Below are positions 44,152-54,368 of a stretch of DNA of 64,000 nucleotides, one piece after another. Made by a program: the position numbers and the translations under genes. The notes beneath the pieces are model-generated. The model worked only from the letters and a program-made list of their open reading frames with translations, was not told the DNA's origin and did not search any database. Position 1 is the first letter of the stretch. Each line of letters begins with the position of its first letter. Origin of the DNA: Bradyrhizobium roseum (lineage in GTDB: Bacteria > Pseudomonadota > Alphaproteobacteria > Rhizobiales > Xanthobacteraceae); NCBI RefSeq assembly GCF_030413175.1, contig NZ_CP129212.1, forward strand, positions 7,029,001-7,093,000, given 5' to 3'.

Positions 44152-45159
44152 CTACTCCTCGACGCCGGCTTCATGCGGCGTGAACTGGTAGACCGACGAG
44201 CAGAATTCGCAGGTCACCACCACCTTGCCGTCCTTGACCATCTCGGCGCGGTCATTTGGCGCAAAACTCTTCAGCATCGCGGAAACCGCGTCCCGCGAGC
44301 AGGAGCATTGCGCCCGCAGCGCCACTGGCGAGAACACGCGCACACCGCGCTCGTGAAACAGCCGGTACAGCAGCCGCTCGCCCGACAGATCGGGATCGAT
44401 CAGTTCGACATCCTCAACGGTGCCGATCAGCGACTGGCCCTCGACCCACGCGTCGTCCTCGGCGACCTCATGCGTCACCACGCCTTCCGGCGCGTCGCCG
44501 GGATGCAGGTCGGCCTGCCGCGCGCGCTCTGGCGCCTTCGGCAAGAATTGCAGCAGCATGCCGCCGGCGCGCCAGCGATGCTTCGGGCCGCTGCCATCGC
44601 CGCCGCGCCACTCCTCGCCGACCGCGAGCCGCACCCGGGTCGGGATCTGCTCGGAGCGCAGGAAATATTCATGCGCAGCGTCCTCAAGACCGCCGCCCTC
44701 GAGCGCCACCAGGCCCTGGTAACGGCTCATGTCCGCGCCCTGGTCGATGGTCATCGCCAGATGGCCCTTGCCGAGCAACGCACCCGAATCCTGGCCGTCC
44801 TTCAGCCGCTTTGCGTCATAGCGCGCATAGGCGCGCAGGCGGTCGGGCGACTGGAAATCCACGATCAGGAACGACACCGGACCGTCGGTCTGGGTCTGCA
44901 GGATGAAGCGGCCGTCGAACTTCAACGCCGAGCCGAGCAATGTCGCCAGCACGATCGCCTCGCCGAGCAATTTTCCGACCGGGGTCGGATAATCATGCTT
45001 GGTCAGGATGTCGTCGAGCGCAGGGCCAAGCCGGGTCAGCCGGCCGCGCAGGTCGAGCTCGGCAACCTCGAACGGCAGCACCGCATCATCGACGGGAACG
45101 GACGACGGCGCGCGAACCGGCGCCTCGATCGTGATTTTTGCGTCTGATTGTGAATCCAT
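44152..45159 (-). CDS. hslO: Redox-regulated holdase chaperone Hsp33
   Basis: 335 residues. Activated by oxidation; binds unfolding proteins. The redox switch is at the C-terminus: CSCS (about residue 285) and CEFC (about residue 318), the four zinc-binding cysteines. N-terminal substrate-binding domain is full. The start ATG 45159 lies 203 bp from the argF 3' end region, which runs in the same direction; it is probably a separate transcript. Confidence 0.93.
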   Translation of the reverse strand: MDSQSDAKITIEAPVRAPSSVPVDDAVLPFEVAELDLRGRLTRLGPALDDILTKHDYPTPVGKLLGEAIVLATLLGSALKFDGRFILQTQTDGPVSFLIVDFQSPDRLRAYARYDAKRLKDGQDSGALLGKGHLAMTIDQGADMSRYQGLVALEGGGLEDAAHEYFLRSEQIPTRVRLAVGEEWRGGDGSGPKHRWRAGGMLLQFLPKAPERARQADLHPGDAPEGVVTHEVAEDDAWVEGQSLIGTVEDVELIDPDLSGERLLYRLFHERGVRVFSPVALRAQCSCSRDAVSAMLKSFAPNDRAEMVKDGKVVVTCEFCSSVYQFTPHEAGVEE

Positions 45160-45361
45160 GGCGCCTTATCTGGGGTCGAGAAGCGAAAATTGAAGGGGGC
45201 CAGAGCTCCCTCCACGGGTCGTTGCCTTGTGCGCAATTGCGCACCTGGCGCAGGGACCCATAGCCACAGGGTGCAATCGTGAAGCACCACGTCTGACACA
45301 CTTCGGCAATCGTCAGATCACGCGGCACGTGGCCCTTCGCTCACGGGGACGACGTCAAGAG

Positions 45362-46291
45362 CTACGCCACTTCGTTAAAGCACCAGGCCAAAATACCCTT
45401 CTGCGCATGCAGGCGGTTTTCGGCTTCGTCGAACACCACTGACTGCGGGCCGTCGATCACCTCATCGGTGACTTCCTCGCCGCGATGCGCCGGCAGGCAG
45501 TGCATGAAGATCGCGTCCTTGTTGGCCAACGACATCAGCTTCTCATTGACCTGATAGGGCTTGAGCACGTTGTGGCGGTGCTCGCCGTCCTTGTCGCCCA
45601 TCGAGACCCAGGTGTCGGTGACGACGCAGTCGGCACCGCGCACGGCGGCTTCGGGATCGGTGCCGAGCACGATCGGTGCCTGCGTCGCCTTGATCCAGTC
45701 CTTCATCGCCTTGTTTGGCGCGAGCTGCGGCGGGGTCGCGACATTGAGCTGAAACTTGAATCGCTCCGCCGCATGCGCCCACGACGCCAGCACATTGTTG
45801 TCGTCGCCGGTCCAGGCCACGGTCTTGCCCTCGATCGGCCCGCGATGCTCCTCGAAAGTCATCAGATCGGCCATCACCTGGCACGGATGCGAGCGCCGCG
45901 TCAGCCCGTTGATCACGGGCACGGTGGCGTGCGCTGCGAGCTCCAGCAGCGCATCGTGGTTGAGGATGCGGATCATGATCGCATCGACATAGCGCGACAG
46001 CACGCGCGCGGTGTCGGCGATGGTCTCGCCGCGGCCGAGCTGCATCTCCGCGCCCGTGAGCATGATGGATTCGCCGCCGAGCTGGCGCATGCCGACATCG
46101 AACGACACCCGTGTGCGGGTCGAGGGACGCTCGAAGATCATCGCCAGCGTCTTGCCTTCGAGCGGCCTCGTGGCCTTTTCGTGCGCCTTCAGCTTCGCTT
46201 TCATCGCGGCGCTCGCGGCAAGCATGTTGCGCAACTCGACAGGCGGCAGCTCATTGATGTCGAGGAAGTGGCGGACGGGTTTACTCATCAT
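45362..46291 (-). CDS. argF: Ornithine carbamoyltransferase
   Basis: 309 residues. Makes citrulline from ornithine and carbamoyl phosphate. Active-site motifs: carbamoyl phosphate-binding STRTR (about 57-61), HPCQ (about 137), and [10 protein letters not shown] (about 270). Its ATG (46291; a second ATG at 46288 is an alternative) overlaps the argD stop (GGATGATG), so argD-argF is one translationally coupled operon. The frame is open far upstream in argD but that part is out of frame with argD and not coding for argF. Confidence 0.95.
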   Translation of the reverse strand: MMSKPVRHFLDINELPPVELRNMLAASAAMKAKLKAHEKATRPLEGKTLAMIFERPSTRTRVSFDVGMRQLGGESIMLTGAEMQLGRGETIADTARVLSRYVDAIMIRILNHDALLELAAHATVPVINGLTRRSHPCQVMADLMTFEEHRGPIEGKTVAWTGDDNNVLASWAHAAERFKFQLNVATPPQLAPNKAMKDWIKATQAPIVLGTDPEAAVRGADCVVTDTWVSMGDKDGEHRHNVLKPYQVNEKLMSLANKDAIFMHCLPAHRGEEVTDEVIDGPQSVVFDEAENRLHAQKGILAWCFNEVA

Positions 46292-47496
46292 CCCGCCGCC
46301 TTCTTTAACTGGTTGCCCGACAGCGCGACACAGGCGCGCTCCAGCATCTGAACGGACTCCTCGAGCTCGGCCTCGGTCACGATCAGTGGCGCCAGGAAGC
46401 GCACCACATTGTCGCCGGCGCCGACGGTGAGCAATTTCTGGTCCCGCAGCGCGTTGACGAGATCGCCCGAGGGAACCACGGCCTTGACGCCGATCAAGAG
46501 CCCCTCGCCGCGCACTTCCGCGAGTATGGCGGGATAGCGGTCGACCACGGAGGCGAGCTTCTGTTTCAGCAGCAGCGACATCTTCTGCACGTGGTCGAAG
46601 AAGCCGGGCTTGAGCATGACGTCGAGCACCGCATTGGCCGAGGCGATCGCCAGCGGGTTGCCGCCGAAGGTCGATCCGTGCGAACCGGGCGTCATGCCGC
46701 TGGCCGCTTCCGCAGTCGCCAGCACCGCGCCGATCGGAAAGCCGCCGCCCAGCGCTTTCGCCAGCGACATCACATCGGGGGTGACGCCGATGCGCTTGTA
46801 GGCAAAGAGATCGCCGGTGCGGCCCATCCCGGTCTGCACTTCGTCGAACGCCAGCAGCAGGCCGTGTTCGTCGCAGAGCTGCCGCAGCGCCTTGAAGAAC
46901 GACTGCGGCGCCGAACGCACGCCGCCCTCGCCCTGCACCGGCTCGATCAGGATGCCGGCGGTATGCGGACCGATCGCCTTCTTCACCGCTTCGAGATCGC
47001 CGTGCGGCACCTGGTCGAAGCCGTCCATCGGCGGGCCAAAGCCTTCGAGATATTTGGCGGAGCCGGTGGCGGCAAGCGTGCCGAGCGTGCGGCCGTGGAA
47101 CGCGCCCTCGAAGGTGATGAGGCGATAGCGTTCGGGATGGCCCTTGGAGAACTGATAGCGGCGCACGAGCTTGATCACGCCTTCCATCGCTTCCGCGCCG
47201 GAATTGCAGAAGAACACCATGTCGGCGAAGCTCTGCTCGCACAGCCGCGCGGCGAGCTTCTCTCCGTCCGGGCTCTTGAACAGGTTCGACATGTGCCAGA
47301 GTTTTGTCGCCTGCTCCTGCAGCGCCGCGATCAGGTGCGGATGACAGTGGCCCAGCGCGTTGACCGCGACGCCCGAGGTGAAGTCGAGATAGCGCTCGCC
47401 ACCGGTCGATGTCAGCCAGCAGCCTTCGCCGCGTTCGAAGCCGAGGTCGACCCTGGCAAAGACGGGGAGCAAATGCGAGGCGGCGCTATGGGTCAT
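46288..47496 (-). CDS. argD: Acetylornithine aminotransferase
   Basis: 402 residues from ATG 47496 (an upstream Arg-rich in-frame extension to 47742 is untranslated leader in my reading). Class III PLP transaminase: [44 protein letters not shown] region ([13 protein letters not shown]) and PLP lysine in [14 protein letters not shown]. Arginine synthesis: N-acetylglutamate semialdehyde to N-acetylornithine. First gene of the argD-argF operon. Confidence 0.95.
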   Translation of the reverse strand: MTHSAASHLLPVFARVDLGFERGEGCWLTSTGGERYLDFTSGVAVNALGHCHPHLIAALQEQATKLWHMSNLFKSPDGEKLAARLCEQSFADMVFFCNSGAEAMEGVIKLVRRYQFSKGHPERYRLITFEGAFHGRTLGTLAATGSAKYLEGFGPPMDGFDQVPHGDLEAVKKAIGPHTAGILIEPVQGEGGVRSAPQSFFKALRQLCDEHGLLLAFDEVQTGMGRTGDLFAYKRIGVTPDVMSLAKALGGGFPIGAVLATAEAASGMTPGSHGSTFGGNPLAIASANAVLDVMLKPGFFDHVQKMSLLLKQKLASVVDRYPAILAEVRGEGLLIGVKAVVPSGDLVNALRDQKLLTVGAGDNVVRFLAPLIVTEAELEESVQMLERACVALSGNQLKKAAG

Positions 47497-47607
47497 GGCA
47501 ATCACTTGAGGTTCGAGCCCTGTCTTCAAGACCTGCCGTGGAGCACGTCCGTGCCTTGACATCGGTGCCTTGGCGCGAGGCGGCGACAGCCGGTCTTGCG
47601 AAACGAA

Positions 47608-47634
47608 ACGTGCCGCCTCTTTGGGGCGGCACGT
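47608..47634 (-). promoter_or_regulatory. 5' stem-loop in the argD leader
   Basis: Perfect 10-bp stem acgtgccgcc / ggcggcacgt (47608-47617 with 47625-47634), 7-nt loop. On the minus strand it begins about where the transcript should start and is followed by ttcgtttcg. It could stabilise the 5' end or act as a weak attenuator. Confidence 0.5.
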
Positions 47635-47641
47635 GAGAGGC

Positions 47642-47669
47642 ATTCTATGTGGGCGCGGAGCGCTGTCAA
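47642..47669 (-). promoter_or_regulatory. Promoter of argD-argF
   Basis: Minus strand TTGACA (47669-47664), 16-bp spacer, TAGAAT (47647-47642). Near-consensus sigma-70 elements. Predicted start about 47635, giving a ~140-nt leader. The remaining gap up to 48014 has no gene I can support. Confidence 0.65.
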
Positions 47670-48014
47670 CACGCCATGGAACACGCCTTTCCTGCATCTC
47701 AGGAGGGCTAAATCCGTAGGATTGCGGTGTGGTGGAAAACACGCAGTATCGTGCCTACATGTCGGAACATGTGGACGTTGGGGCGCGGACTCTTGCGCCG
47801 GAGTCACGCCATATTGTAGCTTTTGGGCTGTCGGGTACGACATCTCGTGCGGCGGTTTTTATCCCTAAGAGTCCATTTTGTATTGCGTACACGTTCGGGC
47901 GCGCTTTCCGCGCCCGGCGAGGGCTAAGGGATTCTGACCGCAGGGTTTTTTGAGACGAATGACGTCGCCCGCGCTGCCCCATATCGGCCGGCGCGGTGCG
48001 AAGGAAAGACTACG

Positions 48015-48524
48015 ATGACGGTATTGACCTGGTCCGACGATCGCGTCGAGCAGCTGAAGAAGCTCTGGGAAGCCGGCTTGTCGGCAAGCCAGATTGCCGC
48101 GGAACTCGGAAATGTGACCCGAAACGCTGTGATCGGCAAGGTGCACCGGCTGGGCCTCTCCGGCCGCGCCAAGTCACCCTCCTCGGCCGCGCCGCGGCAG
48201 CGCAAGGCGCGCCCGGCCCAGCAGATGGTGCGCGTGTCGCGCCCGGTTTCGCGCGGCAACACCGCGCTGGCGCACGCCTTCGAGGTCGAGATCGAACCCG
48301 ATCCGATCGCCTTCGACAACGTGGTGCCGATGAGCCAGCGGCTGTCGCTGCTCGAACTCAACGAAGCCACCTGCCACTGGCCGGTCGGCGATCCCGCCAG
48401 CCCGGAATTCTTCTTCTGCGGCGGCAAGGCGCTTTCGGGACTGCCCTACTGCGCGCATCACTCGCGCGTGGCGTATCAGCCGGCGTCCGATCGGCGGCGT
48501 GCGGCACCGAAGCCGACCCGTTAA
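48015..48524 (+). CDS. gcrA: GcrA cell-cycle regulator
   Basis: 169 residues. The N-terminus MTVLTWSDDRVEQLKKLWEA followed by GLSASQIAAELGNVTRNAVIGK is the GcrA HTH, which in Caulobacter acts with sigma-70 at CcrM-methylated GANTC sites. A Pro/Arg-rich linker and the C-terminal sigma-interacting part (LLELNEATCHWPVGDP...FFFCGGKALSGLPYCAHHSRVAY) are present. The C-terminal Cys and His residues are conserved in the family. Controls S-phase genes. Confidence 0.95.
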   Translation: MTVLTWSDDRVEQLKKLWEAGLSASQIAAELGNVTRNAVIGKVHRLGLSGRAKSPSSAAPRQRKARPAQQMVRVSRPVSRGNTALAHAFEVEIEPDPIAFDNVVPMSQRLSLLELNEATCHWPVGDPASPEFFFCGGKALSGLPYCAHHSRVAYQPASDRRRAAPKPTR

Positions 48525-48547
48525 GTCGCGCGCGATACTCCAAAGCG

Positions 48548-48671
48548 GCCGTCCCTGCAAACGCAGGGGCCCATCACCACAGGTGTGTGGGGTTTTGGCG
48601 AGCGTGAGCTCCGGGCTCAATTCAACAATCGAGATTCGTGGTTATGGCTCCCCGCGTTCGCGGGGACGGCG
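48548..48671. repeat. Palindromic intergenic repeat (family 4)
   Basis: Left arm ccgtccctgcaaacgcaggg (48549) and right arm ccccgcgttcgcggggacgg (to 48669) are imperfect inverted copies. The ccatcaccac / gtggttatgg parts extend it to about 32 bp per arm. About 124 bp between convergent gcrA and phoB. No ORF. Confidence 0.65.
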
Positions 48672-48702
48672 ATAGAATGCAGGGTGAGGCACTGGAGCCG
48701 TG

Positions 48703-49407
48703 CTACGACTCCACCTTCGCGAACCGATCATCCAGCGCATATCCCGCGCCGCGCACGGTGCGGATCGGATCCTGTTCGCGGCCCGGGTTGAGGAGTTTGC
48801 GCAGCCGGCCGATGTGGACGTCGACGGTGCGTTCGTCGATGTAAATGTCGCGGCCCCAGACGCTGTCGAGCAATTGCTCGCGGCTGAACACGCGGCCGGG
48901 ATGCTCCAGGAAAAATTCCAGTAGCCGATACTCGGTCGGGCCGAGATCGATCGAGCGGCCCGAGCGCGCGACGCGGCGCTTCTCGCGATCGAGTTCGATA
49001 TCGCCATAGGTCAAGACGGTAGCGAGCCGCTCTGGGCTTGCCCGCCGCAGCAGACCCTTCACCCGCGCCAGCAACTCCGGCACCGAAAACGGTTTAACGA
49101 TGTAGTCGTCGGCGCCGGTCGCAAGGCCACGCACCCGCTCGCTCTCCTCACCGCGCGCCGTGAGCATGATGATCGGCAACTGCTTGGTCTCCGGCCGCGC
49201 CCGCAAGCGACGGCACAGTTCGATACCCGACAGGCCCGGCAGCATCCAGTCCAGCACGACGAGATCGGGAATGCGCTCCTTCAGCCGCGTATCGGCATCG
49301 TCGCCGCGGCCGACGGTTTCGACCTCATAGCCTTCGGCGTCGAGGTTGTAGCGCAACAGCGTGGTCAGCGCTTCTTCGTCCTCGACCACCATAATGCGCG
49401 CGCTCAT
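48703..49407 (-). CDS. phoB: Phosphate-regulon response regulator PhoB
   Basis: 234 residues: receiver domain (1-120; phospho-acceptor in VVLDWMLPGLSG, Lys in YIVKPF) and OmpR-type winged helix (135-230; RTVDVHIGRLRKLLN). It activates PHO-box promoters on phosphate starvation. Last gene of pstSCAB-phoU-phoB, 10 bp after phoU. Full length. Confidence 0.96.
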   Translation of the reverse strand: MSARIMVVEDEEALTTLLRYNLDAEGYEVETVGRGDDADTRLKERIPDLVVLDWMLPGLSGIELCRRLRARPETKQLPIIMLTARGEESERVRGLATGADDYIVKPFSVPELLARVKGLLRRASPERLATVLTYGDIELDREKRRVARSGRSIDLGPTEYRLLEFFLEHPGRVFSREQLLDSVWGRDIYIDERTVDVHIGRLRKLLNPGREQDPIRTVRGAGYALDDRFAKVES

Positions 49408-49417
49408 CTTTTATTCC

Positions 49418-50134
49418 TCAAGTACTAGGCAACGTGGTGGCAAACGTCGTCATGTCGCCCTTCGGGCGCTTGTCGAGCATCTGCTGGCCTTCGATCATGT
49501 AGAACACGGTTTCGGCGATGTTGGTCGCGTGATCGCCGATCCGCTCGATATTCTTGGCACAGAACATCAGGTGAATGCAGAACGAGATGTTGCGCGGGTC
49601 TTCCATCATATAGGTCAGGAGTTCCCGGAACAACGAGGTACAGATGGCGTCGACTTCCTCGTCGCCCTTCCATACCGCCAGCGCCGCCGGGAGGTCGTGC
49701 GCCGCATAGGCGTCCAGCACCGATTTGACCTGCGATTGCACCAGGTCGGTCATGTGCTCCAGGCCGCGAATGAGCTTCAGCGGCTGAAAATCATTCTCCA
49801 GCGCGGCGACGCGCTTTCCCATGTTCTTGGCGAGATCGCCGATCCGCTCCAGGTCGGTGGCGACACGCATGGCGCCGACGATCTCGCGCAGATCGACCGC
49901 CATCGGCTGGCGCCGTGCGATGGTCAGCACCGCGCGCTCCTCGATCAGGTGCTGCAGACGGTCGACCTCGACATCGGCCGCGACGACGCGGTTGCCGAGC
50001 GCGACGTCGCGGCGGACCAGCGCGTCGACGGATTCGGTGATCATGCGCTCGACCTGGCCGCCCATCTCGGCGACGAGACGGGTCAATTCCTGGAGGTCGC
50101 TGTCGAACGCCTTGGCGGTGTGTTCAGAAGCCAT
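49418..50134 (-). CDS. phoU: Phosphate transport regulator PhoU
   Basis: 238 residues, all-helical, with two PhoU three-helix repeats (MVVQ-type start AFDSDLQELTRLVAEMGGQVERM; VAADVEVDRLQHLIEERAVLTIARRQPMAVDLRE; second half ...IERIGDHATNIAETVFYM). Couples PstSCAB occupancy to PhoR. 11 bp downstream of pstB. Confidence 0.96.
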   Translation of the reverse strand: MASEHTAKAFDSDLQELTRLVAEMGGQVERMITESVDALVRRDVALGNRVVAADVEVDRLQHLIEERAVLTIARRQPMAVDLREIVGAMRVATDLERIGDLAKNMGKRVAALENDFQPLKLIRGLEHMTDLVQSQVKSVLDAYAAHDLPAALAVWKGDEEVDAICTSLFRELLTYMMEDPRNISFCIHLMFCAKNIERIGDHATNIAETVFYMIEGQQMLDKRPKGDMTTFATTLPST

Positions 50135-50145
50135 TTTCTATCTCC

Positions 50146-50967
50146 TCAACCGAACCGGCCGGTGATGTAATCTTGCGTGCGTCGATCGCTCGGGGAGGTG
50201 AATATCTTGTTGGTGTCGTCGAACTCGATCAACTCGCCGAGATACATGAAGGCGGTCTTGTCGGAGACGCGCGCCGCCTGCTGCATGTTATGGGTGACGA
50301 TCGCGATCGTGTAGTCCTCCGCCAGTTCGGTGATCAGTTCCTCGATCTTGGCGGTCGAAATCGGATCCAGCGCCGAGCAGGGTTCGTCGAACAGGATCAC
50401 CTCCGGCCGCACCGCGACCGTACGCGCGATGCAGAGCCGCTGTTGCTGGCCGCCGGACAGCGAAAGGCCGCTGGCATTGAGTTTGTCCTTGACCTCGTTC
50501 CACAGCGCGCCGCCGCGCAGCGCCTTCTCGACCCGGCCGTCCATCTCGGACTTGGAGATCTTCTCATAGAGGCGGATGCCGAAGGCGATGTTTTCGTAGA
50601 TCGTCATCGGGAACGGCGTCGGCTTCTGGAACACCATGCCGACACGGGCGCGCAGCAGATTGAGGTCGAGCTTGGGGTCGAGAATGTTGGTCTGGTCCAG
50701 CATCAACTGGCCGGTCGCTTTCTGGCCGGGATAGAGATCGTACATCCGGTTGAAGATCCGCAGCAGCGTGGACTTGCCGCAGCCGGACGGGCCGATGAAG
50801 GCCGTGACACGGTTGGTGCCGAGCGTCAGATTGATATCCTTCAGCGCGTGATGTTCGCCATAGTAAAAATTCAAGCCGCGGGCGGTCACCTTTGGCGGCG
50901 CCTCGGGCAGCGCCACCTGCGGAACGGATCCGCTCGCATTACTCACGGATACGGAGAGTTCGGTCAT
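50146..50967 (-). CDS. pstB: Phosphate ABC transporter ATPase PstB
   Basis: 273 residues. Walker [10 protein letters not shown] (about 57-65), signature [10 protein letters not shown] (about 165), Walker [13 protein letters not shown] (about 187), H-loop THNM. An N-terminal ~30-residue extension precedes the ABC domain. Powers PstCA. Overlaps pstA by 4 bp. Confidence 0.97.
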   Translation of the reverse strand: MTELSVSVSNASGSVPQVALPEAPPKVTARGLNFYYGEHHALKDINLTLGTNRVTAFIGPSGCGKSTLLRIFNRMYDLYPGQKATGQLMLDQTNILDPKLDLNLLRARVGMVFQKPTPFPMTIYENIAFGIRLYEKISKSEMDGRVEKALRGGALWNEVKDKLNASGLSLSGGQQQRLCIARTVAVRPEVILFDEPCSALDPISTAKIEELITELAEDYTIAIVTHNMQQAARVSDKTAFMYLGELIEFDDTNKIFTSPSDRRTQDYITGRFG

Positions 50968-51809
50968 TTGGATGTCCTCTCGGCGCCGAGAACGCGCGCG
51001 CCAATATTCAGGGCCAATACGGTGAGCGTGATCAGCAGCGCCCCGCTCCAGGCGAGTTGCTTCCAGTAGGCATAGGGGCTCTGCACGAAGTTGTTGATGG
51101 TGACCGGCAGGTTCGCCATCGTTTTGGTCATGTCGAGACTGAAGAACTGGTTCGACAGCGCGGTGAACAGCAGCGGCGCGGTCTCGCCGGCAACGCGCGC
51201 TGTCGCCAGCAGCACGCCGGTGATCAGGCCCGCGCGCGCGGCGCGATAGGCGATCCGCCGGATCACCAGCGAGCGCGGCAGGCCGAGCGCGGAGGCTGCC
51301 TCACGCAGTGGATTGGGCACCAGTCCCAGCATGTCCTCGGTGGTGCGGACCACCACGGGGATCACGATCACGGCCAGTGCCAGACAGCCGGCGAACGCCG
51401 AGAAGCCGCCCATCGGCACCACAATCGCGCCGTAGATGAACAGGCCGATAATGATCGACGGCGCGCTCAACAGAATGTCGTTGATGAAACGGATCACCGA
51501 CGTCAGCTTGTCGTGCTTGCCGTATTCGGCGAGATAGGTTCCCGCGAACAGGCCGAGCGGCGCGCCGATGCCGACCCCGATCACGGTCATCATGATCGAG
51601 CCGACGATGGCGTTGCGCAGGCCACCGTCGGTCGAACCCGGCGGCGGCGTATCCTGGGTGAAGACGGCGAGGTTGAGCCCGGCGAGACCGTTGTAGAACA
51701 GCGTGAACAGGATCAGCGCCAGCCAGGTGACACCGAACAAGGCGGCGCCCAGGCAGAGAAACTTAACAATGATGTTGTTGCGGCGGCGGGATGCGTAGAT
51801 CGGGTTCAT
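50964..51809 (-). CDS. pstA: Phosphate ABC transporter permease PstA
   Basis: 281 residues with about six membrane helices and the EAA loop [26 protein letters not shown]. Forms the channel with PstC. Starts 4 bp after pstC stop. Start ATG 51809. Confidence 0.96.
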   Translation of the reverse strand: MNPIYASRRRNNIIVKFLCLGAALFGVTWLALILFTLFYNGLAGLNLAVFTQDTPPPGSTDGGLRNAIVGSIMMTVIGVGIGAPLGLFAGTYLAEYGKHDKLTSVIRFINDILLSAPSIIIGLFIYGAIVVPMGGFSAFAGCLALAVIVIPVVVRTTEDMLGLVPNPLREAASALGLPRSLVIRRIAYRAARAGLITGVLLATARVAGETAPLLFTALSNQFFSLDMTKTMANLPVTINNFVQSPYAYWKQLAWSGALLITLTVLALNIGARVLGAERTSK

Positions 51810-51813
51810 AATC

Positions 51814-52812
51814 TTAGCTCCCCGCCTTCTTTTCCAGCCGCATCAGCATCAGGCGCGCGGCCGCCAGGACGAAGAAGGTCAAGACGAACAGCAGCAGGCC
51901 TAGCAGGATCAGGCCGGATTGATGCAAGCCATCGCTCTCGGCGAACTCGGAAGCGATCGCGGCGGAAATCGTGGTGCCCGGCGCGAAGATCGAGGACTGG
52001 ATCTTGAACGAATTGCCGATGATGAAGGTCACCGCCATGGTCTCGCCGAGCGCACGGCCGAGCGCCAGCATGATGCCGCCGATCACGCCGACCCGGGTGT
52101 AGGGAATGACGACGTTGCGGACGACTTCCCAGGTGGTGCAGCCGACGCCATAGGCCGCTTCCTTCAATACCGGGGGCACCGTCTTGAAGACGTCGACCGA
52201 GATCGCGGTAATGAAGGGCAGCACCATGATGGCGAGGATCAAGGCCGCGTTGAACAGGCTGAGATAGGACGGCGGACCCGCGAAGATGGTTCCGAGCACC
52301 GGGACGCCGTCGAACACGGAAATCATGAACGGCTGGAAATTGTTGGCCAGGAACGGGCCCAGCACGAAGAAGCCCCACATGCCGTAGATGATCGAGGGTA
52401 TCCCGGCGAGCAGTTCGACGGCAAGCCCGATCGGACGACGCAGCCAGATCGGACAGATCTCGGTGAGAAACACCGCAATGCCGAGGCCGACCGGAATGGC
52501 GATCATCATCGCGATCACGGAGGTGATCAACGTGCCGTAGATCGGACCGAGCGCGCCGAGAACCGGCGGATCGGCCGACGGCGCCCAGCGCTGCGTCCAC
52601 AGGAAGGCCGCGCCGTACTCGCGCATCGCCGGCCATGCGCCGACGATCAGCGATAGAATAATGCCGCCGAGGATGAGGAGAACCGAGATCGCGCAGGCGC
52701 GCGTAATCCAGTAGAAGGTGACGTCGCCGAACTTGAAGGCGCTGAGCGCCCTCGCACGATCGTAAGGTCCGGCAGCATCCATTACGTCGCGCTCAACCGC
52801 CATTTCTGCCAC
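51814..52812 (-). CDS. pstC: Phosphate ABC transporter permease PstC
   Basis: 332 residues from GTG 52812 (preceded by AGGGGA; an ATG three codons in is the alternative). N-terminal cytosolic stretch, then about six membrane helices and the EAA loop [27 protein letters not shown] hairpin separates it from pstS. Confidence 0.95.
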   Translation of the reverse strand: MAEMAVERDVMDAAGPYDRARALSAFKFGDVTFYWITRACAISVLLILGGIILSLIVGAWPAMREYGAAFLWTQRWAPSADPPVLGALGPIYGTLITSVIAMMIAIPVGLGIAVFLTEICPIWLRRPIGLAVELLAGIPSIIYGMWGFFVLGPFLANNFQPFMISVFDGVPVLGTIFAGPPSYLSLFNAALILAIMVLPFITAISVDVFKTVPPVLKEAAYGVGCTTWEVVRNVVIPYTRVGVIGGIMLALGRALGETMAVTFIIGNSFKIQSSIFAPGTTISAAIASEFAESDGLHQSGLILLGLLLFVLTFFVLAAARLMLMRLEKKAGS

Positions 52813-52909
52813 GCCAATCCCCTGTACTTATAGCCCAATGACCCGGACGTCGGTGCACGGCTTTTTTGGGCTCGCGCATTTTTCTTGCCTCTCCTATCCC
52901 GAGAGGGGT

Positions 52910-52937
52910 GCTCAACCCGGCCAAGACCGGGTTGAGC
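52910..52937 (-). promoter_or_regulatory. Intercistronic hairpin between pstS and pstC
   Basis: Perfect 11-bp stem gctcaacccgg / ccgggttgagc with a 6-nt loop. No T-run follows on the minus strand, so it is not a full terminator. Hairpins at this place commonly protect the binding-protein mRNA, giving more PstS than PstC; that role is inferred. Confidence 0.65.
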
Positions 52938-52962
52938 GAGCTTATTGTGAGGCACTTGCCGA

Positions 52963-53973
52963 TCAGCTCTTGATGTCGGCCGACCAGGTCTTCTCGATCA
53001 GCTTGACCACGGGCTCCGGCATCGGAATGTAGTCGAGCTCCTCGGCCATCTTGTCGCCCTTCTCGAAAGCCCATTTGAAGAACTTGATCGCTTCCTTGGA
53101 CGCCGCCTTGTCGGTGGCATCCTTGTGCATCAGAATGAAGGTCGCGCCGGTGATCGGCCACGACGCTTCGCCGGGCTGGTCGGTCAGGATGACGAAGTAG
53201 TTCTTGGCGCCCGCCCAGTCGGCATTGGCAGCCGCAGCTTGGAAGGCCCCGATGGTCGGCTGTACGGTCTTGCCGGCCTTGTTGATCATCGCGCCGTAGG
53301 TCAGCTTGTTCTGCTTGGCGTAAGCGTACTCGACATAGCCGATCGAGTTCTTGGTCTGGCTGACATTGCCTGCAACGCCTTCATTGCCCTTGGCGCCGAC
53401 GCCCGTCGGCCACTCGACCGCGGTGCCGGAACCTGCCTTCGTCTTCCACTCGGCATTGGCTTTCGAGAGGTAATCGGTCCAGAGGAACGTGGTGCCGGAG
53501 CCGTCAGAACGGCGCACGACCGTGATGGCGTCGGCAGGTAGTTTCAGCTTCGGGTTGAGCTTGGCAATCGCCGGATCGTTCCAGGTCTTGACCTTGCCGA
53601 GATAGATGTCGCCGAGCAGCTCGCCGGAAAACACCAGTTCACCCGGCTTGATGCCTTCAAGGTTCACCACCGGCACCAGTGCACCCATCGCCTGCGGCCA
53701 CTGAATCATGCCTTCCTTGTCAAGCTGTTCCGGCTTGAGCGGCATGTCGGAGGCGCCAAACGTCACGGTCTTGGCCACGATCTGCTTGATGCCGGCGCCG
53801 GAACCGATCGACTGATAGTTCAGGCCGTTGCCGGTCTCCTTCTTGTAGGCATCGGCCCACTTCGAATAGAGCGGGAACGGGAAGGTCGCGCCCGCGCCGG
53901 TAATGTCGGCAGCGAATGACGACGTCGAAGCGGCGACCAGGCCGGCAGCGACGATAGCTTTCATGAAATTCAT
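52963..53973 (-). CDS. pstS: Periplasmic phosphate-binding protein PstS
   Basis: 336 residues with a signal peptide (to about residue 22, FAAD). Phosphate-binding segments: GAGATFPFPLY, GSGAGIKQI, and VVRRSDGSGTTFLW. Captures inorganic phosphate for PstSCAB. First gene of the operon downstream of a PHO box; GGAGA precedes the ATG. Full length. Confidence 0.97.
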   Translation of the reverse strand: MNFMKAIVAAGLVAASTSSFAADITGAGATFPFPLYSKWADAYKKETGNGLNYQSIGSGAGIKQIVAKTVTFGASDMPLKPEQLDKEGMIQWPQAMGALVPVVNLEGIKPGELVFSGELLGDIYLGKVKTWNDPAIAKLNPKLKLPADAITVVRRSDGSGTTFLWTDYLSKANAEWKTKAGSGTAVEWPTGVGAKGNEGVAGNVSQTKNSIGYVEYAYAKQNKLTYGAMINKAGKTVQPTIGAFQAAAANADWAGAKNYFVILTDQPGEASWPITGATFILMHKDATDKAASKEAIKFFKWAFEKGDKMAEELDYIPMPEPVVKLIEKTWSADIKS

Positions 53974-54070
53974 GGTTGGTCTCCATCTGGTGAGCGAAGC
54001 GCTTGTTGCGCCCGATAGCGCTCACTTGCCGCTGGTCTAGGAGCGGTCGATAGAGCTTTTACGAAGGTTC

Positions 54071-54088
54071 GATGACAGTTGGATGACA
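54071..54088 (-). promoter_or_regulatory. PHO box (PhoB binding site) ahead of pstS
   Basis: On the minus strand TGTCATC-CAAC-TGTCATC, two direct 7-mers 11 bp apart, the PHO-box arrangement. About 100 bp upstream of pstS. The rest of the gap to 54368 has no gene I can support. Confidence 0.85.
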
Positions 54089-54368
54089 CTGCCAAGCCAT
54101 TGAAATATCTTGAATTTAATGCCTAAGCCGCCCTTTGCCTGGGGAAATCCGGCGCTGAAGGCTGTCGGTTTTTTGTGCACTTTTAGAGGACGACCGGGCC
54201 GGCGTCAGCCAAGGATCGCGATCCCGATTACGCCGGATCCAAGTCCGTCGGGAACTTATGCTTTTCTGTTGAGTAAGCCGTCGAAATCTCGGCTTCCTTG
54301 GTGCTGGCGAGATTACCGTGCAAGCAAGACGCCGCGCCGTGACCTCTTATTCGAGACGCGCGGCCCCT

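Noticed and set aside
45362..47242. 626-codon frame apparently fusing argF to an upstream domain
   Set aside because: The upstream 300 codons are argD read in the wrong frame; argF begins at 46291 and overlaps the argD stop.
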